Under the pieces are notes generated by a model. It had not been told where the DNA came from. It did no database searches and was given only the letters and a program-made list of their open reading frames with translations. From Ruminococcus sp. Marseille-P6503 (GTDB taxonomy: Bacteria > Bacillota > Clostridia > Oscillospirales > Ruminococcaceae), in contig NZ_UWPB01000001.1 of the NCBI RefSeq assembly GCF_900604945.1, forward strand, positions 1,178,001 to 1,242,000: a DNA stretch of 64,000 bases. The letters are read 5' to 3'. Below are positions 25,537 to 33,951 of this stretch, in pieces; within the stretch, counting starts at the first letter, position 1; each line of letters opens with the position of its first letter. Position numbers and translations under genes: made by a program.

Positions 25537-26175
25537 TTGGCATTTGATTACAAAAAGGAATACAAAGAATTTTATCTTCCAAAGGGCAAACCGCAAATTA
25601 TTGAAATACCCGAAATGAATTTTGTCGCTGTCAGAGGAAAAGGCGACCCGAACGAGGAAAACGGCGAATACAAGCAAGCCATGAGCCTGCTTTACGGAAT
25701 AGCCTTTACCATAAAAATGAGCTACAAGGGAAGCCGTAAAATAGACGGATATTTTCAGTATGTTGTTCCTCCGCTGGAAGGGCTGTGGAGTCAGCGGGAT
25801 TCTGACGCTATCGACTATGCCCGCAAGGACAAATTTGAATGGATATCTCTTATCCGCCTGCCGGACTTTGTAAAAAAAGATGATTTTGACTGGGCGGTGT
25901 CTGAAGCTTCGGCAAAGAAGGGCGCGGATTTTTCCAAAGCGGAATTTTTCACATACCGCGAGGGACTTTGCGTTCAATGTATGCACATAGGCTCCTACGA
26001 CAGCGAACCTGAAACCCTAAAACTTATGAACGAATACATCGAAAACGCAGGCTATGCGGCAGATATTTCGCCTGCCCGTCCTCATCACGAAATCTATCTC
26101 AGCGATCCCAGAAGATGCGCTCCCGAAAGACTTAAAACGGTTATAAGACACCCTATAGCCAAAATAAACAAATAG
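25537..26175 (+). CDS. GyrI-like small-molecule-binding domain protein
   Basis: 212 residues, GyrI/SOUL-like fold: FDYKKEYKEFYLPKGKP, MNFVAVRGKGDPNEENGEYKQAMSLLYG, TIKMSYKG, VQCMHIGSYDSEP and a C-terminal HHEIYLSDPRR. Similar stand-alone proteins are common in Clostridia and are thought to bind or hydrolyse small hydrophobic compounds. The start is TTG at 25537, 8 bases after GGGAG; the GTG at 25528 overlaps the SD. A strong terminator follows. Confidence 0.85.
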   Translation: MAFDYKKEYKEFYLPKGKPQIIEIPEMNFVAVRGKGDPNEENGEYKQAMSLLYGIAFTIKMSYKGSRKIDGYFQYVVPPLEGLWSQRDSDAIDYARKDKFEWISLIRLPDFVKKDDFDWAVSEASAKKGADFSKAEFFTYREGLCVQCMHIGSYDSEPETLKLMNEYIENAGYAADISPARPHHEIYLSDPRRCAPERLKTVIRHPIAKINK

Positions 26176-26177
26176 CA

Positions 26178-26213
26178 AAAGGCGGTACGCGCGTTTTTAC
26201 GCGTACCGCCTTT
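26178..26213. terminator. Bidirectional intrinsic terminator
   Basis: Perfect 14-base stem AAAGGCGGTACGCG / CGCGTACCGCCTTT with an 8-base loop, between convergent genes (GyrI-like and YfhO). Confidence 0.9.
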
Positions 26214-26231
26214 AAAATACCCTGACTCGCT

Positions 26232-28886
26232 CTAAAAGCCGCTGAGATTTATGATTACCGGCAGAACGTATACAGCCCCCATAACCGCGATAACCGCGAA
26301 CAGCACAATACTCTGAACCGCGCTCTCAGCCTTTCTGGGAAGAACTATCTTCTTCCGGAAAATTATATAAAGCGCAAACGCCGCCGCTCCCACAAGCGAC
26401 AAGGCAATTCCGGCATAAAAGCCTTTGGGCGTAAAGCTTATCTCTATCTCATTTTCTCCGTCCTTCAGCTCAAATGAGATAAAATCGGAAACCGCCTTTG
26501 TATATTCCGTTTTTTCTCCGTTTACCCTTATGCTGAAGCCCTCCTGATAAGGAACCGAAAGCAGGCAGGTCTTTGTTCCCGAAACCGTACAGTTTGCCCT
26601 CAGCGTTCCTCCGTCGGCGGTAAATCCTGCGCTCTGAACACCCTCCACAGCATTTTCAAGCTTGTCAAGATCAATTCCGAACACACCAAGCGAATAGCAG
26701 CTTATATCCTTCTTGCAGCTCAACGTAACCTCAACCTGCTGATTCTCAAACTCTCCGAGCTTGATAACGCCGTTGTTGGTAGTAGTAGGATAATTTCCCG
26801 CCGCGGAAATCCCGTTTACCTTTATCGAGAAGCTTTCAAAATATTCCTCTTTAAGATCGTTTGAAAGTCTGTCGAAGCAGTCCGCGTAAATCGACTGCCT
26901 GCCGCTGACATAGAAGCTGTACTTTATTTCAGCGCCGCTGCTGACGTTATACCTGCCGTTTATCTTCTCTACGCCGATTGAATCCTGCGAATATTCATAT
27001 TCGGTCACAAGCTCTCCCTGCCCGGGGAACAGCTTTTCAAATACATACTCCTGAACCTGCGCTCTGGTAAGACCGCTGGGAATCTCGCCCTCGCCGGAAA
27101 GGTCGGCGTCGGTTATAAGTCCAAGCCCTATAGAATAAGGAAGCTTGACTATCGAATATTTGCCGTTTGAATATACAGCGTCTTGACTTTGTCCTCTGAC
27201 GATCCTGTATCCTACGCTGTAAAGCGCGTCAGTAAGCTCCGTTCCCCCGCAGGAGCCTACCTCCATCCATACGGTGGTGTAGCCCAGCTTCTTCTGAGTG
27301 AACATAAAATCTCGGTCGGTAAGCGAGGTATAATGACTGAGGGACGGATACCCCAGCGCTCCCACCATATTGTAATCCATTATCTTTCCGTCAGTGGCAG
27401 CTCTGTAAAAGCCGTCGTCGCTGATCCTCTCCGCAAGGTCGGTTATTTCCCTTACCGACTGGGTCTTATCCGGGTTTCTGGCGGAGGCGGAGGTCATGTA
27501 TATCCTTACGTTTCCAGCCGACTCAGCCGCGATCGCCAGGCAAAGCGCGATGGCAAAAAACCTTTTTCCTGTATATCCCCTGCGGAACATAAAATACAGC
27601 GCCCCGAATACTATAACCGAAACCGTGAAAAGCTGGGCGTTGTGCTCAAAAGAGGAATCGTTTCCCCATAGGGAAGAGGTATAATGGCTCAGCTCGTCAA
27701 AGTTTTCGCTTATAAACTTTCTCAGAAAGCTCAGATACAGCGCAAGCAGAATAACCGTTCCCGCGTATCCCGCGAACATTTCTCCCGAACCGGCCTTTCT
27801 CAGAGAGCCCTCCTGTCCCTCCAGAAATTCGGCGCAGCACAGAATACCTATAAACATGGTTATAAATCCGTATCTAGCCGGAAACGACATATAGTTTCCC
27901 GTATGCCACATAAGGTTTACCGGCTCGATAAAAAACGGAACAAGCAGAAGCGCGAACATTATCAGATAAGAGCCTGTGCGTCTTGAGCGTTTCTTTCCCC
28001 TCAGCGCGTGATATCCCGTCAGCATGAATACAAAGCCGGAGCAGAAAAGCAGCGGAAGCGCCGTCTTGTAGCTGGTTACGAAGTCTGAGCCTGCAATTGT
28101 TGCCATCGCCGACTCCCCTCTTCCCGAGGAAAGATACTGCATAAAGCAGGGCAGCCATACCGCCGCCGACAAAAGCGCGGCGATAAGCGAGCCGGAAACA
28201 AACCTGACGCATATGCCCGACGTATTTTCACACGCCGCGTATCTGAACACATATACAGCCATAAACATTACGATAAATAACACCGTCATGTAGCTTATAT
28301 AGTAGTTTACCGCCATCATCAGCGTGACCATGATTATATAAGGGATATTGCTGTTCCCGTGCACGAGTCTATCCAGCGAGATCATAAGCAGCGGGAAAAG
28401 ATACATCATATCCAGCCAGATGAGATTCTGATAGAAAAGCATTCCGTATCCGCAGAAGGCGTAGATAAGGCTGAGCGCGATAGCAAAGCCCGGGTCAAGT
28501 CCCTTTCTGCACACCCTGAAATACAGCGCTGACGTAAAGGCGGCGGTCATCAGCTTCAATATGACCAGTATGTTCACAAAAGTAAACATATCTCCCTTTT
28601 CCACGAATTTTACAAGCAGCGAAAAGGGACTTGCCAGAAAAAAGAAAAATACCCCGTAAAAATTCATTCCTCCGGCGTTGTTCAGATTAAGAAACAGACC
28701 TGACTTTCCGTCAAGAATGTCCTTAAAATCCATAAGCAGCGGCACTACCTGCTGATTCATGTCGCACCACGAAACCGAACCCTCTCCGAAGGGATACATT
28801 CCGCCTGCCTTGAATACCATCAGCATAATAGCCAGCGCTGCCAGAGGCGGAGCGATAAGCGGGATAAGCTTTTTAAGTTTTTCCAT
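26232..28886 (-). CDS. YfhO-family multipass membrane protein
   Basis: 884 residues with about 13 TM helices in the first 480 residues, a long extracytoplasmic beta-rich domain (about 490-820) and C-terminal TM helices. The opening GSVSWCDMNQQVVPLLMDFKDIL followed by NAGGMNFYG and SPFSLLVKFV is typical of YfhO (GT-C-like glycosyltransferase superfamily). In Bacillus, YfhO is linked to glycosylation of teichoic acid. Here it stands alone behind a consensus promoter, so a cell-envelope glycosylation role is inferred. AGGAGA lies 6 bases before the ATG. Confidence 0.88.
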   Translation of the reverse strand: MEKLKKLIPLIAPPLAALAIMLMVFKAGGMYPFGEGSVSWCDMNQQVVPLLMDFKDILDGKSGLFLNLNNAGGMNFYGVFFFFLASPFSLLVKFVEKGDMFTFVNILVILKLMTAAFTSALYFRVCRKGLDPGFAIALSLIYAFCGYGMLFYQNLIWLDMMYLFPLLMISLDRLVHGNSNIPYIIMVTLMMAVNYYISYMTVLFIVMFMAVYVFRYAACENTSGICVRFVSGSLIAALLSAAVWLPCFMQYLSSGRGESAMATIAGSDFVTSYKTALPLLFCSGFVFMLTGYHALRGKKRSRRTGSYLIMFALLLVPFFIEPVNLMWHTGNYMSFPARYGFITMFIGILCCAEFLEGQEGSLRKAGSGEMFAGYAGTVILLALYLSFLRKFISENFDELSHYTSSLWGNDSSFEHNAQLFTVSVIVFGALYFMFRRGYTGKRFFAIALCLAIAAESAGNVRIYMTSASARNPDKTQSVREITDLAERISDDGFYRAATDGKIMDYNMVGALGYPSLSHYTSLTDRDFMFTQKKLGYTTVWMEVGSCGGTELTDALYSVGYRIVRGQSQDAVYSNGKYSIVKLPYSIGLGLITDADLSGEGEIPSGLTRAQVQEYVFEKLFPGQGELVTEYEYSQDSIGVEKINGRYNVSSGAEIKYSFYVSGRQSIYADCFDRLSNDLKEEYFESFSIKVNGISAAGNYPTTTNNGVIKLGEFENQQVEVTLSCKKDISCYSLGVFGIDLDKLENAVEGVQSAGFTADGGTLRANCTVSGTKTCLLSVPYQEGFSIRVNGEKTEYTKAVSDFISFELKDGENEIEISFTPKGFYAGIALSLVGAAAFALYIIFRKKIVLPRKAESAVQSIVLFAVIAVMGAVYVLPVIINLSGF

Positions 28887-28930
28887 TATAATTCTCCTGT
28901 TATCTTTTGTATTATCTCTATAACAAAATT

Positions 28931-28959
28931 ATTATAACTCTTTAAACTAATAATGTCAA
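28931..28959 (-). promoter_or_regulatory. Consensus SigA promoter of the yfhO-type gene
   Basis: Minus strand TTGACA (28959-28954), 17-base spacer, TATAAT (28936-28931), 45 bases before the ATG. It also marks the end of the phage-derived cassette upstream. Confidence 0.85.
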
Positions 28960-29019
28960 TAAAATGTCTGCATTTCTGTAAATTCAACAAAAAAGCTTTC
29001 TCTGTTCAGTGCATTTTGC

Positions 29020-29505
29020 TCAGTATGCTCTTACGCCGGAAATATGAATAAATCTCGCCCTGTCGTAAATATAGCTGCTAAGCGGACGCATATAGGCGTC
29101 AAAGGTGTGCGCCGCGGTATATATCACCGAGTTTCTGACCGCTACCACAACAGGGCTGTGATAAAAGCTTCCCTCCGCGTTTCCAAGCTGAACTATATCT
29201 CCCGGCTCGACCCCGTCCGCCCGCGTTTCCTCACCGTAGGGTCCCTCTCCCTTGTTGCCGACAAGAAAGCTGTAAAGATACCCTACCCCCGTCCATGCCG
29301 GAGCGCGGTCGGCGGCGGAATAATAATACCAGCCAAAGGTCTTTGTATTGTTCATTACTCCGCTTCCGGCGTAAATGCACTGAGAAGCAAAATTTGTGCA
29401 GTCCCCTCCCAGCATCTCAAAGTCCAGATATTTGGGATTTCTTTTAAACGCCCATTCCTCCGCGTATTCTACCGCCTTTTCCCGTCTGTATTCCAATTCT
29501 CTCAC
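29020..29505 (-). CDS. Phage-type cell-wall amidase (Amidase_6 family)
   Basis: 161 residues. The conserved Cys/His hydrolase pattern of the Amidase_6 family is clear: Arg-Glu-Lys-Ala-Val-Tyr opening, NPKYLDFEMLGGDCTNFASQC (active Cys in DCTNF), GWYYY, WTGVGYLYSFL, DIVQLGN and YHSPVVVAV (active His). Family members cut peptide stems of peptidoglycan. The start is the GTG at 29505 with AAAGG upstream; the frame extends further but loses homology. It is the last gene of the capsid/terminase cassette and no holin is visible beside it, so it may serve cell-wall penetration or release. Confidence 0.85.
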   Translation of the reverse strand: MRELEYRREKAVEYAEEWAFKRNPKYLDFEMLGGDCTNFASQCIYAGSGVMNNTKTFGWYYYSAADRAPAWTGVGYLYSFLVGNKGEGPYGEETRADGVEPGDIVQLGNAEGSFYHSPVVVAVRNSVIYTAAHTFDAYMRPLSSYIYDRARFIHISGVRAY

Positions 29506-29661
29506 AGCGCCTTTTCCCCTTTCGCATAACAGACCTCTTTCACAGTTTTTCCTGCGAAAGCGTATCCTTTGAACGGCGTCTGAACAACGCCCTGCTGTAT
29601 CTATATGCAAAAGCGCGCCCGACTGCCAAAGCCGCGCCAGCGCATATCCGGCTTTATGGAA

Positions 29662-30582
29662 TCAGTTTCCGTCCGCATAGCAGGTCACCGTAGTCAGTAT
29701 CCTCATATCCCTTATATTTATTTCTATTCTTCCTATCGGACGGTTTCCCAGAGAAAAATCGTCGCGCGACAGTATAGCCCTGTCGAAAAGCTCCTCCTTT
29801 TCGTAGCCGGAATAGGTCAGAAAAGCTCCCTTCATTCCTCTGTTTGAATACTTGACCTTCGCGGCAAGCCCGACGAACGGAGAGCTCAGCCATTGATTGT
29901 CGAGAGCGTAGTATCTGGTCCTTACGATATTCATGCCCGAGGCGGCAGTGCTTGAATACGAGGTGCTGTAATCCCCGTCGGCGTCCGCCATATAAGCGTC
30001 GGAAATAATGCCTCTTACGTCCTTGACGCTGCCGAAATTCACCAGAGCGGCGGAGGCGTAGCTGTGCTGAGCGTCGGTTTTCGGCGTTACTCTTACGTTA
30101 TTTGTGCCGTAAATATAGGGGAACATCTGATATGCCTTGTAGCCGTACGCGATAAAAGCGTCCCATATAGTAGAATTTTCCTTTACATATATGTAATTCA
30201 CCGTTTTGGTTCCGTCCTGATAGGTTACAAGGGGTATAGTCTTGTTGAGCTCCGCAAGCGACGTAAGGTTCACGCTGTAATTCATTTTCGGAACAGGCTC
30301 GTTCTGCGCCAGCATCGCCGTATAGCCCTTTGATTCAAAGCTGTAGACCCATCTTCCGTATTCGCGCCTTCTTTCCAGCGTATCTATAGTTCCCTGATGG
30401 ACCATTTTTCCGCCGACGTAGCAGATTATTTCAAAAGCCTCCGACAGGTCCGTGTCTGAATAAAATCTTCCGGAAGCGTAGGTATAAGGAATATACCTGT
30501 CCTTGACATAGTGAAAATATTCAACGCCAAATATCGGATTATAGCCTGAATTCCTGACAACAAAATAACATAATTGCTCCGT
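29662..30582 (-). CDS. Phage baseplate-hub-like protein, apparent ACG start
   Basis: Read from an ACG at 30582 it has 306 residues. The first standard start in this frame is the ATG at 30405, but the 59 codons before it contain no stop and look coding (VVRNSGYNPIFGVEYF; YASGRFYSDTDLSEAFEII). A perfect AGGAGG site lies 9 bases before the ACG. The middle (YSFESKGYTAMLAQNEPVP, NVTL-like NLTSLAEL) resembles tail hub proteins of the gpD/XkdQ kind that cap a tail tube; this is a weak match by eye. Start by non-ATG codon, a start-codon mutation, or a sequencing error are the options. Confidence 0.65.
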   Translation of the reverse strand, partial: TEQLCYFVVRNSGYNPIFGVEYFHYVKDRYIPYTYASGRFYSDTDLSEAFEIICYVGGKMVHQGTIDTLERRREYGRWVYSFESKGYTAMLAQNEPVPKMNYSVNLTSLAELNKTIPLVTYQDGTKTVNYIYVKENSTIWDAFIAYGYKAYQMFPYIYGTNNVRVTPKTDAQHSYASAALVNFGSVKDVRGIISDAYMADADGDYSTSYSSTAASGMNIVRTRYYALDNQWLSSPFVGLAAKVKYSNRGMKGAFLTYSGYEKEELFDRAILSRDDFSLGNRPIGRIEINIRDMRILTTVTCYADGN

Positions 30583-30595
30583 ATTATCACACCTC

Positions 30596-30955
30596 CTATA
30601 AGCCTTTAAGCTGTAAAATACATTCTCCGGCGAACGCCTTATCCGAAAACTTCAGCGTTCCCTTTACCAGCACGAGATCTGAATATTCGCTTCCGTCAAT
30701 AGTTATTTCCGGCACCGCCTGACCTGAATACTGCGAGATCAGGTTCCGGTAAAAGCTTCTGTCGCAGGGAAGCACCTTTCCCTGAAGCGTTATCGACAGG
30801 GGCTGGCTTCCCGCTATTTTCCTGTCTGTGGCTCCGCTGAGAAGCGGAACCTCCGAAAGCCTTGTTTCGCCGTAAAAAATCATATCGCTCATATACAGCT
30901 CGTTTTCGCCGATAACTACCTTGACGCTCTGACGGCTTATGATCGTTGTCTGCAT
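30596..30955 (-). CDS. Small beta-rich phage tail protein, function unclear
   Basis: 119 residues. The sequence alternates hydrophobic and polar residues (SVKVVIGENELYMSDMIFYG; SITLQGKVLPCDRSFYRNL; DLVLVKGTLKFSDKAFAGECILQL) as in tail-tube or distal-tail beta-sandwich proteins, but I cannot name a family. The ATG at 30955 is part of a TAATATG junction with the upstream stop, so translation is coupled; a GTG at 30967 is in the same frame. Its place between a tail-completion-like gene and the hub-like gene fits a tube role. Confidence 0.65.
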   Translation of the reverse strand: MQTTIISRQSVKVVIGENELYMSDMIFYGETRLSEVPLLSGATDRKIAGSQPLSITLQGKVLPCDRSFYRNLISQYSGQAVPEITIDGSEYSDLVLVKGTLKFSDKAFAGECILQLKGL

Positions 30956-30956
30956 A

Positions 30957-31391
30957 TTACGCTTCACTCTCCGTCTGCGTATCGCTTTCGTTCATTATAA
31001 GCATTTTTACCCTTGCGGCTATGCTTATCTCAAGCCGTCCGAGAATACTGTTTCTCTGAACAGGCGACCTTTCAAGCTCCAGCAGCAGAATACCGCCGTT
31101 TGTTCCCAGCGACTGCATAAAGCCGTCCGCCCTTTGCTCCGTCTGCTCGTAGTCGGAATATCCGCAGCGCTTTCCCAGCAGCCGCGCCGAAATGGAATAG
31201 ACCGCCTCCGTTCCCCATGAAGCTCCGTTTACCGCCGTTATCCTCGGAGAATACTCGGCGGATTTTATTCCGCATATACAGAAGCCTTCCTTAGGCTTTG
31301 AAGTAAGACTTTCCGCTGAAAGCTCCGCGATGCAGGTCAGCCCCTGCTCCTGCGCGGCGGCGGCTATAACGTTTTTCAGTTCACCCGTCAT
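30957..31391 (-). CDS. Phage tail-completion-like protein
   Basis: 144 residues. Position after the connector gene and the segment YSISARLLGKRCGYSDYEQTEQRADGF followed by GGILLLELERSPVQRNSILGRLEISIAARVKM suggest a tail-terminator or completion protein; no strong motif exists for this group. The start is ATG 31391 with GGAGCA about 5 bases upstream, overlapping the end of the previous gene by 11 bases. Confidence 0.6.
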   Translation of the reverse strand: MTGELKNVIAAAAQEQGLTCIAELSAESLTSKPKEGFCICGIKSAEYSPRITAVNGASWGTEAVYSISARLLGKRCGYSDYEQTEQRADGFMQSLGTNGGILLLELERSPVQRNSILGRLEISIAARVKMLIMNESDTQTESEA

Positions 31392-31764
31392 ACTGCTCCT
31401 CCGTTCCCGTAAAGATAAAATCATCGTCCCGCACAAGCCCTCTCAGAGCGGCGAATGCGCTGCTTTTAAGCCTCTGAGCGGCGGCAAGTCCCTTTTCGGA
31501 CGCCGTTTCGCCGTAAGCCGCGCCGTTTTCTGAAAGCATTACCTTCAGCCGCATGGAGCTTTCCAGAACATAATCATAAACCGCGGCGGCGCAGGCGGCG
31601 TATTCGCATTTTGCCGCTGCGGCCTCGTCAAGCTGTACGCAAACTCTCTGCTGAATAAAATCTATTCCTCCGTTTATAAGATCCTCATATTCAAAATCCT
31701 CAGAATCCAGTCCCGTTATTCTGAGAAACAGATTCTTTACATTATCGTAGGTTATCTGAGCCAA
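31381..31764 (-). CDS. Head-tail connector-like protein
   Basis: 127 residues, mostly helical: QITYDNVKNLFLRITG, an acidic segment, FIQQRVCVQLDEAAAAKCEYAACAAAVYDYVLE. Such short helical proteins directly after the major capsid gene are usually gp6/gp15-type connectors. The start is TTG 31764, 8 bases after GGGAGG; an out-of-frame ATG lies inside that spacer. It overlaps the next gene. Confidence 0.65.
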   Translation of the reverse strand: MAQITYDNVKNLFLRITGLDSEDFEYEDLINGGIDFIQQRVCVQLDEAAAAKCEYAACAAAVYDYVLESSMRLKVMLSENGAAYGETASEKGLAAAQRLKSSAFAALRGLVRDDDFIFTGTEEQYDG

Positions 31765-31835
31765 TTTCCATACCTCCCTGTATCCGACAAGCCGAGGCGG
31801 AACCCTTTTGCTCCGCCGCAGACCTGCCGTCAGAA

Positions 31836-32813
31836 TTACGACGCCGACGTGCTGAGTACCTTTACCGCTCCGTCGGTAAGCCTTGAAAAGCCTACGGTCA
31901 CCGAACAGGCTATCTCGTCGCACTGAGTTGTTATAAGCTTGTCGAAATCAACCACCACGTCGGTTCCGAATATCATTTCGGCAGCGCAGGTCTTGTCTAT
32001 TCCTATGACCTTCGCGCTGTCCGCCGCCGAGGTTTTTACCAGCGTTACCCCGTAGGGAGTCTTTACCTTTCCGCTTGACATGAAATCTGAAACGCAGAAT
32101 TTCATCTCGTCCAGCGCCAGTATCTGCGCCATAAGCGCCGGAGTGCAGAGCATAGTAGTCATATCGTTTTCGCTCATCGAAGCCCAGAACGCCGCAAGAT
32201 CGGCATAGGTAATGCTGCTGCCTGAGATCTTTGAAGCAGTTATTCCGCTTGAAAGCTCGGTCACGGCAAGCTTGTTCACCGCCTTCGATATCTGCGCGCC
32301 CAGACTTCTGAGTATCACCCCGAACGCCTCAAGCCTCTGCTTTCTTATTGATTCGTAGGAGCAGGAAAGCTTTCTCGCGAACTTGGTCAGAGTTTTCGCG
32401 GTTGAAGCAAGCCTTACCGCCGAGGATGGAATTTCTCCGCCCTGAGCGACTCCCGTATCGCTTCCGCTTTTGGTTACGGTAAGCCCGCGGAAATCCATTC
32501 CGTCGGTATAGGAAACCGCCGCTACCACCTCGGAAAGAATAGACGCTTCCTCCATTCCCTGCTTTATCGTTCTGCGGACGTACTCGGGAAACAGCACTGC
32601 CGATTCGGTCGAGGCAAAGAATTTTTCGACTCTGTCCGAGCTTCCGCCCGATACCTTTATATCGAATCTTTTAAGCTGCCTTTCAAACGCGTCAAGTCCG
32701 GAAAGCTCCGTTCCCGCGTAGTTTTCGTCCGGATCGAGCTGCTCCAGAGCCTGTGTGAAGGTTTTGCCTGTAATTGAATAAAGCCCTTTTTCAAGTTTAA
32801 CCGTATTGTACAT
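31836..32813 (-). CDS. Major capsid protein (HK97-like)
   Basis: 325 residues. N-arm helix (FERQLKRFDIKVSGG), then FASTESAVLFPEYVRRTIKQGMEEASILSEVVA, an E-loop region with GVAQGGEIPSSAVRLASTAKTL, a spine helix (LEAFGVILRSLGAQISKAVNKLAVTEL) and a P-domain strand set (LITTQCDEIACSVTVGF). This is how HK97-fold major capsid proteins of Clostridial siphoviruses look. The ATG at 32813 has AGGAGA 8 bases upstream. It follows the protease gene, the standard head-gene order. Confidence 0.8.
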   Translation of the reverse strand: MYNTVKLEKGLYSITGKTFTQALEQLDPDENYAGTELSGLDAFERQLKRFDIKVSGGSSDRVEKFFASTESAVLFPEYVRRTIKQGMEEASILSEVVAAVSYTDGMDFRGLTVTKSGSDTGVAQGGEIPSSAVRLASTAKTLTKFARKLSCSYESIRKQRLEAFGVILRSLGAQISKAVNKLAVTELSSGITASKISGSSITYADLAAFWASMSENDMTTMLCTPALMAQILALDEMKFCVSDFMSSGKVKTPYGVTLVKTSAADSAKVIGIDKTCAAEMIFGTDVVVDFDKLITTQCDEIACSVTVGFSRLTDGAVKVLSTSAS

Positions 32814-32905
32814 AAAATCATTTCTCCTTTTTGTTTTATCAGATTCGGGTATTACGACCGTATTTCTTTTTGTATTTTCGGGCAGTAAGCCTGCCGATTC
32901 CTGAT

Positions 32906-33787
32906 TCAAAGCTTGAAGCTGCTGTTTTCGCCGCCGCTTGTTTCCGGCGTCTTCCGCTCCAGCTGAAAAGAAACGTCCTCCCTCGAGCAGCGATCTTTCA
33001 AAGCCGAGTACATTTTTTCAAGCTGTGAAAAGCTCAGGCTTTCGGTAAGCGTCCTGACCGTTTCCACCGCCATTATCGGGCGGCAGAGAAAGCTGAGGGA
33101 CATTATTTCCCGTTTAAGAAGCTCGCAGGCTCTGAAATTTTGCTCCTCACAGCGTGAAAGCTCGCTTTTCAGGGCTTTTATATCGTCCGCCGCGGCTCCC
33201 GCGCCGTAGGTCTTGGTAACTCCGGCGTTGCGCTGAGCAGGAACCGCTACGAACGACCACTCGTAGGCGTCGGTCGGCTCGTCGAGAATAACGCTGCACA
33301 ACTTTCCGTCATAATATTTCCCCTTTATGTGACCGCAGGGATTTTCTCTGAGATCGGCTCCGCACACCGAACACAGCTTTCTGCCTACCGAGCAGCCTAC
33401 CGACACCTCCTTTTTTATTCCGCCCTCGATCTCGGCGATGAGGTCCTTCGACCTATCCGTTCTCATCATATACGCCTTAGCCACAAGGCAGGTATACGGC
33501 TCTCCGGCGGCGGTCAGCCTGTCCGAAAGGGTTTTCACCCCGCAGTCGAATATTCTCGCCGTCTGGTTTTCACCCTTGGGGTCGTGGTCGAAAATTCCCG
33601 TCTTTCCCACGAAAAGCTCCGCCAGTCTTTCAAGCGCCGGAACGGAAAAGCGTTCGCCGTCCCGGTCTATCTCGTTGTCGCAGAGGATAACCGGAAAGGT
33701 ATAAACCTCCTGCGCCGAAACAGGCTTTCTGGTATACCTGTTCAGCTTTTCAAGCAGCGCTTCGTCAAGCGTAAAGTCGTTTTCCAT
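32906..33787 (-). CDS. Prohead protease-like protein with zinc knuckle
   Basis: 293 residues. N-terminal half shows EIDRDGERFSVPALERLAELFVG, GIFDHDPKGENQTARIF, IKKEVSVGCSVGRK (probable catalytic Ser region), then a four-Cys segment (CSVCGADLRENPCGH) and YEWSFVAVPAQRNAGVTK, a prohead-protease phrase. The C-terminal 90 residues are helical, likely a scaffold or delivery part. It should mature the capsid. The ATG at 33787 has AAAGGAGA upstream. Confidence 0.8.
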   Translation of the reverse strand: MENDFTLDEALLEKLNRYTRKPVSAQEVYTFPVILCDNEIDRDGERFSVPALERLAELFVGKTGIFDHDPKGENQTARIFDCGVKTLSDRLTAAGEPYTCLVAKAYMMRTDRSKDLIAEIEGGIKKEVSVGCSVGRKLCSVCGADLRENPCGHIKGKYYDGKLCSVILDEPTDAYEWSFVAVPAQRNAGVTKTYGAGAAADDIKALKSELSRCEEQNFRACELLKREIMSLSFLCRPIMAVETVRTLTESLSFSQLEKMYSALKDRCSREDVSFQLERKTPETSGGENSSFKL

Positions 33788-33810
33788 TGCTGTTCTCCTT
33801 TCTGTCTTTA

Positions 33811-33940
33811 ACTCGGAGCAAAGCCCGATGTAAGCGTGGCTTTTCATCGGAAGCTTTAGCTCCGTAGGTATTCAGCGGTGGATTATATCCCCAACTGAAT
33901 GACCGAATGAGCCCCGCCGTATTAAGAAGGCGTGGAACAT
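33811..33940 (+). ncRNA. Structured RNA-like element A, antisense inside the phage cassette
   Basis: This stretch aligns by eye with 57768-57918: CGGAG(C/T)AAAGCCCGATGT, then CATCGG, AGCT(T)TAGCTCC, a TCAG...CTGAA hairpin and a terminal stem ending AAGAAGGCG(T/G)GG(A)ACAT. The stems are conserved while loops differ, as in a structured RNA. Similar hairpin strings occur at right ends and guide RNAs of IS200/IS605-type elements (from memory). No tnpB or iscB gene is near. No promoter is visible for this copy. Confidence 0.5.
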
Positions 33941-33951
33941 CGGTAAATAGG

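Noticed and set aside
30064-30333. Plus-strand frame opposite the hub-like gene
   Set aside because: Antisense to a better-supported coding frame and without SD.
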